NCBI GenBank assembly: GCA_027577595.1
Contig: JANBRJ010000141.1
Coordinates: 1-28,793, forward strand
Direction of reading: 5' to 3'
DNA: 28,793 nt
From: Coemansia sp. RSA 487
Taxonomy: Eukaryota; Kickxellomycota; Kickxellomycetes; Kickxellales; Kickxellaceae
Shown: positions 21,260 through 28,793 of the stretch, one piece after another
Layout: each line of letters opens with the position of its first letter
How positions within the stretch are numbered: the stretch's first letter is position 1
Notes under the pieces: generated by a model
What the model was told of the DNA's origin: nothing
The model's database searches: none
What the model saw: only the letters and a program-made list of their open reading frames with translations
Program-made: the position numbers and the translations under genes

Positions 21260-22969
21260 ATGATCTTTGCTTTTGTTATTATTCCCTTCATGCTTGCCTT
21301 AGCTGAGCAAGCACAGTTATTTGAGCCGGATTTCCTCGAGGACAGTGTCCACATCATTAGCCTGACAATCATCGGTGTCCTGGCACACAGCATTATGACT
21401 ACCAGCACCAACTACGTTGATTATCAGGATGGCACTCCCTTGGAGCACAAACCAGAACCTTCCGATGAAGTGCACTACATTCTCTCATCTCCTGATTTTG
21501 ACATCGCGGCGTTAATCGCAGACCTCATTCCTACTCCTACTCCTACTTTTCCGTCTCCATCTCCATCTCCATCTCCGTCTCCGTCTCCTACTCCTCCGCC
21601 TCCACTTGCCGACAATACTGACGACACTGACGACACTGATGACAGCCAGAATGTGCCCCCCTTTGTACAGGTGCTCTATCCTGGTTGGCGGCTTCAGAGG
21701 CTAATTATGGCTGGGGCTATATCTAGCTATCTCACCATTCTGGTAGCTAGGCGCAGGAAGGCTCAGGCTGATGCCTCTGATCGGACCGACAACGACAATG
21801 ACGGAGCGCCCGCAAACGGCTCATTCGCTCACAGCTACCTCTTCTTGACTTCTGCTATCGGCTCTATCAACGGTGACTACAGCTCCTCTCTCAATGCCTG
21901 CGGCGCTGGATTCATGCCTTTTTATTCTTCTAGCTACGCTGCTCAAGTTAACGTCAGCTGCGTTCGTGTTGCGCTAAACACTGAAGTGGCCAAGGCTTCT
22001 ACCACCAAGGTTACATGGTTTTCGGCGGGAGCCGCTGGGAGGAGCGGGTCAGAATATAGTGACTCCGTTACCTGCCGACTTTCCTCGCTGACAACCAGGG
22101 CCTCTGCTGGTAGAAGGTGCCCCGTAGGTGAGTACAGCAACAACGGCGTCTGCAACGGCGGACTTGACGGCGAGAGCATCCAATGTGGTGCCAGCAGAAG
22201 CAATGGCAGCGACAGCAGCAAAAGGCATATCAGTAGCGGTGGTTCTGTCAGCGCCAACGAGAGCGGTATCAGCGCTTGTCACCTGGTTCGAGATTTGAAG
22301 AAGCGAGATCGGCTTGTAAGTTACCTGCAGCTTCCCCTCGAGCAGCTGCTTGTCGATATTCGGAACGGTCTAGCGACGAACAGTATTGTACACTCGTTTA
22401 TATATCTATGGAGCGAGCGGCTGGAGAGCAGTGCTTTCGAGATTGACGAACGTACTCTGGAATACTGCAGCAACCCGCGGCGCAAAGCAATTACAAGCGA
22501 AAAGCGCAGCAGTCTCAGTTCCTATGCACGTATGCTCGATAGCCCTGAACATGCGCTGGAAAAGTACACTGCTGCAACAGAGGTTTCAGAGACAAACATG
22601 TGTACCCGTTGGAACTGCCACACAGGAGAATTCGGCAGCCAGACACAGAGCAAGACGCTTGCTGCTCTGCCTCGGCTGCTAGCAACCCAGTTTGATCGAT
22701 TCAGCGGAACCTTCCGAACCAGGATGTACTCTTACCATACAAGCTTCCCGGCAAAGCTTGACATGGGGCACTACCTCACCTCCCAGTCCAATGATGCCAC
22801 AGTCAGCAACTACATCCTTTATGCTGTGGTTGCGCACAGCGTTGAGGGTCATAACACAGGCAAACACTGCTACTTCGCAAAGTCATCCGGCGACAATTGG
22901 TACCACTCCGGAGCTGATCAGATTGCAGAAGACGTATGCGAGGAGGAAGTGCTCCATGCTAATGCATGA
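21260..22969 (+). CDS. ubiquitin-specific-protease-like protein, probably catalytically dead
   Basis: A 569-residue frame from the first ATG at 21260. The N terminus is hydrophobic (MIFAFVIIPFMLALAE and a second segment), like the membrane-anchored USP30/Ubp1 group. A Ser-Pro/Thr-Pro tract, a DDT repeat and another hydrophobic segment follow. The C-terminal 130 residues are plainly USP: SPEHALEKYT, a Cys pair CTRWNC, LAALPRLLATQFDRF, FPAKLDMGHYL, NYILYAVVAHSVEGH and WYHSGADQ. The catalytic boxes are abnormal. The best Cys-box match (182-197, GAPANGSFAHSYLFL) has Ala where Cys should be. The His box, normally GH[YF], reads GKH at 534-536. The usual final strand (AYILFYE) is missing. The middle third is Ser/Gly/Ala-rich and unalignable. 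It is either a pseudoenzyme or a gene in decay that has kept its frame. Confidence 0.55.
   Translation: MIFAFVIIPFMLALAEQAQLFEPDFLEDSVHIISLTIIGVLAHSIMTTSTNYVDYQDGTPLEHKPEPSDEVHYILSSPDFDIAALIADLIPTPTPTFPSPSPSPSPSPSPTPPPPLADNTDDTDDTDDSQNVPPFVQVLYPGWRLQRLIMAGAISSYLTILVARRRKAQADASDRTDNDNDGAPANGSFAHSYLFLTSAIGSINGDYSSSLNACGAGFMPFYSSSYAAQVNVSCVRVALNTEVAKASTTKVTWFSAGAAGRSGSEYSDSVTCRLSSLTTRASAGRRCPVGEYSNNGVCNGGLDGESIQCGASRSNGSDSSKRHISSGGSVSANESGISACHLVRDLKKRDRLVSYLQLPLEQLLVDIRNGLATNSIVHSFIYLWSERLESSAFEIDERTLEYCSNPRRKAITSEKRSSLSSYARMLDSPEHALEKYTAATEVSETNMCTRWNCHTGEFGSQTQSKTLAALPRLLATQFDRFSGTFRTRMYSYHTSFPAKLDMGHYLTSQSNDATVSNYILYAVVAHSVEGHNTGKHCYFAKSSGDNWYHSGADQIAEDVCEEEVLHANA
21530..21604 (+). repeat. 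Thr-Pro/Ser-Pro coding repeat
   Basis: A run of 6-bp units (CCTACT, then TCTCCA/TCTCCG) inside the USP-like gene. It encodes alternating Pro with Thr or Ser, ending in several Pro. It is in frame and separates the N-terminal hydrophobic part from the rest. Confidence 0.7.
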
Positions 22970-23326
22970 AGTATTCTTACACTCGCAAAATGCCATGCTA
23001 GATGATTTACTTGCAATTTATCTCTGCCTCGAAATGTCAGCGGTTTTACTTGTTTTCTTTTGTTTTCAACTTTTCCAATATAGTTATTTTCATCTACCAG
23101 CCTTATAGCATCATAAGAAAATAGCACACTCATCGGAGCCAAAGCAAAGACCGCAAAATGTCGTCTATATTGATAAACGGCTGTAAGCCTTTCCTTGCTA
23201 CATTTACACCTAATAACACATTCACATCAGTATAGTAGCTACAATATGCTGGTTCCTGCTGACCTAGCAAATATATTGAGAAAAAGTTGGACTAAGCTCG
23301 AAAAAAACTGCATATGCAATTTTACT
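22970..23326. other. convergent 3' region between USP-like gene and GAPDH
   Basis: About 360 bp, AT-rich, between two converging genes. Nothing beyond 3' UTR sequence is seen. Confidence 0.4.
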
Positions 23327-24337
<1,011 letters not shown>

Positions 24338-24504
24338 TTAGTGGAAGAACGAGTCTCTGACAAAGCCTACACCGATTTTACAACGTCAGGAGATAAATAA
24401 AACTGGAAAGCACAGATCAGCAAAAAGAAAAAGATGGTCCAGCACATCAAAGCCAGCAACAAAGCGAGAGAGTAACAGCAAAAAACGTTGGTAGTTACCT
24501 TTTA

Positions 24505-24536
24505 AAGGATATATATAAAAAAGGATATATATAAAA
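24505..24536 (-). promoter_or_regulatory. tandemly duplicated TATA element of GAPDH
   Basis: Two exact, adjacent 16-bp copies (plus-strand AAAGGATATATATAAA at 24505-24520 and 24521-24536). They lie about 170-200 bp upstream of the GAPDH start and provide two TATATATA boxes for the minus-strand promoter. Confidence 0.65.
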
Positions 24537-25361
24537 AGGTGCTAGATGAAAAGTATATTTTGAAGAAGGATGAAGAAGGAAAAGGAAAGAGGATCGGGCC
24601 GCCGAGGAATGGTGCTTTTATAAAGCGTATTGATTACTGTGGCCTCGACGCCGCCCGCTACAAATTTCTGCTTATCTGCCCACCAGCCCTCCCCTACTCC
24701 TGGTTTTTTTTCCTTCAGGCCAGAGGAATAAAGCGCACTTTTGCTTGCTCACTTTTTTTTTAATTGCGCCTGCAATCTTTCCGCATGCTGCGCTCTCTGC
24801 AATTGTTCTCACACGCCAGGAAATACAAGACATCATCAGGTCATGTCATCTTCACAGCCTATGTGTCTGTGCACAAAAGAACGCTCGGCCCATTTGCAAT
24901 TTGATATCTGACATCTGTAAAACCTGGCTCTTTCCTTACAAAAGCCTCCCAAGTCATGAAAGCCTCCTCTCTTTGTTTCGGCGGAATGCCAGCAAATCAG
25001 ATGTCCCACAGCAATAGCGGACAACAAAAGATGTGCGTCAGCAGCTGTCAGCTGGGCGTGAACATCTCCGAATTCTCCTCCCCCAACGGTGTATTCTAAC
25101 CAACCACCATCAAGCACGTCAAAACGTTGGTTCAAGAACAACACACTCTGGACATTGAATTCCTTGCCTTTTTAGCCATCATTTGGCATCGATTGAATCC
25201 TATGTTTTTGATTCCGCAGTAGCAAATGCATTCTCACTTTAGTGTTTTCTAGGTCGACAGCATTGGCTGATAGCGATAAATGAGGCTAGCAAAAGCTCCT
25301 CTTTCCGCTGTTTTGATTTCTCAGCTATTTTATTTTGTATTTTTATTTTATCCAAGTAGAA
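24537..25361. other. intergenic region between GAPDH promoter and CorA-like pseudogene
   Basis: About 820 bp. The left part is presumably upstream GAPDH promoter. No frame on either strand resembles a known protein, and nothing else structured is seen. Confidence 0.4.
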
Positions 25362-26456
25362 ATGGAGGCACCAAAAAGATATACTATTTGTGTGCCTGGC
25401 ATAGGGAACAGAAGTGCATGTGGCATCACCGGACTTTCTGTCAACAAACTGGCATTTGCCCAGCTTGTGGAAACGGCGGTTGGAAGTACAATCCAAACTC
25501 GACAGGAAAATGATATTAACCCGAATGCTAGTAGCAGCAGCAACACAGCTTGCACGCAACCAAAGCGCACACCTTTCAGCATGGTCTGGCTTGACATCGA
25601 GCGACCGACAAGAGACGACATTGTGGCATTAGCACACATGTTCGACATCGACGGAGCACCCACATAAAGGCTGCTGAAGGGCATAGGTGTTGACTGCTTG
25701 TTTGGGTTAGAATGTCTGTCTAGAGATGGTGCTTTGCTGTATGTATGCTGGGCAGAAACCACCGCACACGACGCAAACACAGATTCGTACCTGGCCAAAG
25801 GCGCCTTCAGTGCTCACGCCCCTTGCAGCGCACCAGGTCCAGAGGAGGAAGAGGAAGTAGAAGAAGAACAGCAGATACACAACGACAACGACGACGGCAG
25901 GGGCGGCGGGTGGATTGGGCAGTACATCCCAACATTTCCCTGGCTCCAGCCAAGTGCCACGCAGATACATGGCCACTTCTAGCTGCAGAAAAAGCTACAG
26001 AGCTCGAGGATGCGCTCAAAGAATCCGAGCGAGTGGAAGCTAGAGTCCGCCAGGCGTTAGCACGTGGACCAGATCCTCAGCATGCTCTACAGGCTGCCGG
26101 CCATTTCAAACAAGGACCGCACACTCTAGACCATCGACAGGTGGGGCTCTGGCCACGAGCAATGGAGGCGGGAGGTAGGCAACAGCGCCGAAGTTCGGGG
26201 CAAGCAGAGCCTGTCGGAGAGCCGGAATATTGCCGACCAAATTGGCCGCGATTTCCGGAACCTGATAGGATACCGCCTGGCGCAGGTATGGATCTGCGGA
26301 CCCATCGTGCTGACATTTCATGCGTCGCCGTCTGCGGCCATAAAACAAGCGATGCAAGAGCTGGTGGCTAGTCCGTGGTTATCAACAAAGGCGCCTCTAT
26401 CTGGTGTACAGGGCAAAGAATGTTTCTCTCCTTTGTTTCCACAATGGTCCATCTAA
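25362..26456 (+). pseudogene. CorA-like divalent-cation transporter fragment, broken and 3'-truncated
   Basis: A start MEAPKRYTICVPGIGN is followed by WLDIERPTRDDIVALAHMFD, matching the CorA-family cytosolic block (W-[IL]-D...L...F.IHPL). A TAA at 25665 interrupts it. The same frame then resumes with ALLYVCWAETTAHDANTDSY, an acidic linker and WIGQYIPTFPW. After stops at 25980, 26058 and 26127 it continues with IGRDFRNLIGYRLAQVWICG and IVLTFHASPSAAIKQAMQEL, the part resembling CorA's ...LTFH.SP... strand. Between about 25983 and 26070 a +2 frame (TELEDALKESERVEARVRQAL) looks more protein-like, so a compensating frameshift pair is possible. The C-terminal membrane helices and the GMN motif are absent; the frame ends at 26456, about 80 bp before the next relic. 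CorA proteins carry Mg2+ across membranes. The family call is moderate; the broken state is clear. Confidence 0.55.
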
Positions 26457-26537
26457 GAAGCTTCTTTCTTTTCTTGCATTTGTACATTATAAAATAACTT
26501 CCATACACTTTAGATAATTATTTGGCATAGCTCTAAT

Positions 26538-27686
26538 ACGCTGAGCTGCTTGTTCCACGCAGTGCTACGTTATATCCTGGCGGCCGTTGCAATGCTAGGG
26601 CTTTACACACTTTTCCATACAAACTATGACTGCGCGACATCACTCCTCGGCAGCGGCACACCAGAACTCTACGAGCGCAAGATAAGCTACCGCCCCAAAG
26701 ACCCAAAGCCAGTCAACGCATGTTTCACTATTCTGGCGCGCAACCACGACTGGCGCTCGCTGTGAGAATCCATGAAGCACATGGAGGACCGGTTCAACCA
26801 CCGCTACAACTACCCGTATGTGTTTCTTAACGACAAGCCGTTCAGCGAGGAGTTTATCAACATGACCCGGTCAATGACCAACGCCGAAGTGCACTACGGG
26901 CAAATTCCGCAAGAACACTGGTCGTACCCGGAGTGGATCGACCAGAAAAAGGCCAAGGAGGATTGCGAACGCATGGATAAGGATGGCGTAATGTATGGCG
27001 GCAGTGAAAGCTACCACCACATGTGCAGGTTCGAATCGGGGCTGTTTTTCAAGCACCCGCTGATGCAGCAGTTCGATTACTACTGGCGACTGGGGCCCAG
27101 AGCCCAGTACTTGTGCGACATCAGCCATGACCCGTTCCTGTACATGAAGGAGCGCAAGATCCGCTACGGCTAGACAACCGGCATCCACGAGCTGGCAAAC
27201 ACTATTCCGACTCTCTGGGGCTCTGTCAAGAAATTTATCAAGCAGCATCCCGAGACTATCCCCGACTACAACTCGCTCTGGTGAGTGTCGCGCGACAACG
27301 GTACTTCATACAACGTGTGCCACTTTTGGTAGAACTTTGAGATCGCCGATCTCTCGTTCTATCGTAGCAAAGAGTACCAGATGTTCTTTGACCATTTGGA
27401 CCGCGAGGGTGGCTTCTTTTACGAGCGCTGGGGCGATGCGCCCGTGAACTCGATAGCCACCGCCCTTTTCTTGCAGAAGGAGGAGGTCCACTGGTTCAAC
27501 GACATTGGGTATTTCCATCCTGGGTGGCAGCACTGTCCGAGTGGCGACGCTTGGCTGCGCAACAGATGCACATGCGATTCAGAAGACAGAGACAGGACCA
27601 TCACCAATGCTGGCTGGGGCAAGTGCTTCCACTCCTGGGAGCTGTTACCAGACAGGCCGCCGATATTCCGCAAAGCACGCACCTGA
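26538..27686 (+). pseudogene. KRE2/KTR-type alpha-1,2-mannosyltransferase (GT15), four in-frame stops
   Basis: Family members are Golgi type II membrane enzymes that extend O- and N-linked mannans with GDP-mannose. A hydrophobic anchor (VLRYILAAVAMLGLYTLF) is followed by NACFTILARN, MEDRFNHRYNYPYVFLND, GGSESYHHMCRFESGLFF, GTSYNVCHFW, NFEIADLSFYRS, FYERWGDAPVNS and IGYFHPGWQHCPSGD. These are all diagnostic GT15 blocks in the expected order, ending with the Cys-rich RCTCDSED. All lie in one frame without an indel, but stops fall at 26763 (TGA), 27171 (TAG), 27282 (TGA) and 27330 (TAG). The start is also uncertain: an ACG at 26538 stands where an ATG would give a normal short cytosolic tail, and the next ATG is 26592. 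The long conserved frame with only substitutions suggests recent inactivation. Confidence 0.88.
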
Positions 27687-27757
27687 ATCGTTTATTTGTT
27701 TATTATCGATAGTTGAATACATACTCTTACCAGCCACACTATAGGGATGACATCTAA

Positions 27758-27887
27758 AGGGCTGCCAAGGACCTCCGATTGCCACTAGCTAGTGGCAACC
27801 AAAGCCCTGTACCTGGCATTAATTTCTGCCCGGAACGGTTCCGGATAAGTTAGAGTGCTATAGCACCCAGGGAAAATATGGTTAATG
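27758..27887 (-). ncRNA. candidate Fanzor guide-RNA scaffold / element right end (hairpin-rich)
   Basis: The region directly 3' of the Fanzor stop codon contains three inverted repeats. A perfect 20-bp palindrome TTGCCACTAGCTAGTGGCAA (27779-27798) is enclosed by an outer 6-bp stem (27758-27763 with 27803-27808). CCGGAAC/GTTCCGG with a one-base centre lies at 27830-27844, and a perfect 12-bp palindrome GTGCTATAGCAC at 27855-27866. TnpB and Fanzor elements encode their omega/fRNA at the 3' end of the ORF and in the flanking DNA up to the element's right end. Position and structure fit, but transcription and the exact boundary are inferred. Confidence 0.35.
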
Positions 27888-28793
27888 TTAAGACTGCTGC
27901 TGCGATGTCACTGAACGGGGCTTCTTACTGGGCTGCATAGAGCCACTGGCAGACCTCTTGGTGCCGCTCACGGGGTTCTTGGTCTTCTTTGCTGGCGGAA
28001 GAGTGGCACCACGCCTAAAACGCTCGGGCCTCTTGTGTGCTTGGCGCAGACTATGGAGGATATGCCTGAAATTCAATACAGCAAGATCTCTGTTCTAAAA
28101 CCGAGCAGCAGGCTCTTTCCCGAGGTGGTTAGCAGGCTTCATGTTATTTGCCACATACTCCACACATTTTTTGTTTTGACACATTAGGAGTCCGTGGCAA
28201 GTAACATACTCACGTCTATTCTCTTTTGGGTAGAGCCTTGGGTTTGGAACCAGCTCTTCAGGATGCACAACCCTGTCTTCGCAACAACCAGGGCAGAAAG
28301 TCGAGGTGCGGAATTCGTCCAACAGGTACACTTTGAACCCATGCTTTCGCAGCATACTACGCATGCCTACACCCCGGATGGGCTCATGGTACTTGCACAT
28401 GGCAGCAGACCAGTTTCCAAGAACCAGCACAGGATCAAGACCAAACTGTTCACGGATAAGGTTGGCAAGGGTATGGTCTGCCCTTTGGCTGTTAAGGTAG
28501 GCTGCCAGACGCAACTGCTGATGAAGCAGTTTCTTGTTCGTTGTGCTGTTTGTCTGTGTGCAGGAATAGAACTTGTTCAGAAGGGGCCACACCTCAGCCT
28601 GGACCTCAATGAACTTCTTGAACTCATCAGGAGCAACAGTGGTGTATGAAACCTTAGCCAGACGCTGCTCTGCCTCAATGATGGTATTGTCAGGGTACAT
28701 CTTCTTGGCTGCTTCAAGGATCTTGCGGAACTTGGTAGAGCGAGTCAGCTTGGCCTTGTGATTGCGCGTAAACCGGAATAGCCATGGATTCCC
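27888..28793 (-). pseudogene. Fanzor (eukaryotic TnpB-like RNA-guided nuclease), C-terminal part, one in-frame amber
   Basis: Read from the window edge (5' end and RuvC-I lie outside) to a TAA at 27888-27890. Visible in order: a basic helical region; VLVLGNWSAAMCKYHEPIRG (Gly where TnpB has the RuvC-II Glu); YLLDEFRTS about 34 residues later, whose Glu (codon at 28314-28316) fits the displaced catalytic Glu described for Fanzors; a zinc-finger pair CPGC (28284-28295) and CHGLLMCQNKKC (to 28164); then NRDLAVLNFRHILHSL, the RuvC-III block with its Asp; RPERFRRG; and a Lys/Arg-rich tail with likely nuclear localisation signals (PAKKTKNP, PSKKPRS). A TAG at 28095-28097 stands just before NRD, where relatives have Trp, and the frame is the same on both sides. 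Fanzors are carried by mobile elements; they cut DNA using an RNA guide encoded at the element's end. Confidence 0.82.

Larger units (their letters stand above)
27745..28793 (-). mobile_element. right part of a Fanzor-carrying element
   Basis: Covers the Fanzor ORF and the hairpin-rich 3' flank. The left end is outside the window, so terminal repeats and a target-site duplication cannot be compared. The right boundary near 27745 is a guess: it lies between the last hairpin stem and the end of the mannosyltransferase relic at 27686. Confidence 0.35.

Noticed and set aside
25745-26371. A 208-codon frame overlapping the CorA-like relic
   Set aside because: Mostly low-complexity and Arg/Gly-rich translation of the wrong frame. 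Only the short TELEDALKESERVEARV part looks protein-like and is mentioned under the pseudogene.
27025-27042. tRNA B-box-like GGTTCGAATC
   Set aside because: It is codons of the mannosyltransferase (RFESG). No A box or cloverleaf surrounds it. A similar match near 16091 is likewise inside the ABC transporter.
27281-27332. An apparent 52-bp intron (GTGAGT...TTTTGGTAG) that would remove two stops from the mannosyltransferase gene
   Set aside because: The segment encodes the conserved GT15 block GTSYNVCHFW, its length is not a multiple of three, and joining its borders shifts the frame straight into a stop. It is coding sequence with stop codons, not an intron.

Overview
The window is a fungal chromosome segment. 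The fungal markers are a Cdc24-type RhoGEF with CH, DH, PH and PB1 domains, a KRE2/KTR-type (GT15) mannosyltransferase relic, short GT-AG introns, TATA boxes and pyrimidine-rich leaders. Several proteins (cystathionine beta-synthase, the proteasome alpha subunit, the phosducin-like protein) read closer to animal than to ascomycete-yeast versions. This suggests an early-diverging lineage, perhaps Kickxellomycotina or Mucoromycota, but the assignment is inference.

Layout. 0-12 kb is ordinary housekeeping DNA, all on the plus strand: the 3' end of an unrecognised gene (1-381), a three-exon cystathionine beta-synthase (1393-3270), an RBMX2/Ist3-type splicing factor (3902-4597), a uridine-kinase-like P-loop protein (5012-5836), CDC24 (7178-10705, three exons) and proteasome subunit alpha-6/PSMA1 (11180-12084, two exons). 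From 12.6 to 20.4 kb there is a full-length ABCC (MRP-type) transporter, a phosducin-like protein on the minus strand ending 32 bp from it tail to tail, and a PDX1/SNZ pyridoxal-phosphate synthase. These genes look intact.

From about 21 kb the character changes. A ubiquitin-specific-protease-like ORF (21260-22969) has lost recognisable catalytic residues. A clean, codon-biased GAPDH gene follows (minus strand, 23327-24334) with a duplicated TATA element. Then come three broken genes in a row: a CorA-like cation transporter fragment (25362-26456), a GT15 mannosyltransferase whose frame survives over 1.1 kb apart from four stop codons (26538-27686), and, facing it, the C-terminal part of a Fanzor (eukaryotic TnpB-like RNA-guided nuclease, 27888 to the window edge). 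The Fanzor has one amber codon exactly where its WNRD motif should have tryptophan.

The most interesting structure is the roughly 130 bp just 3' of the Fanzor ORF (27758-27887). It holds three consecutive palindromes, two of them perfect (20 and 12 bp), in the place where Fanzor/TnpB elements encode their guide RNA scaffold and right end. Other points worth checking are the apparent animal-like haem-binding Cys/His pair at the N terminus of the fungal cystathionine beta-synthase and the probable pseudo-deubiquitinase.
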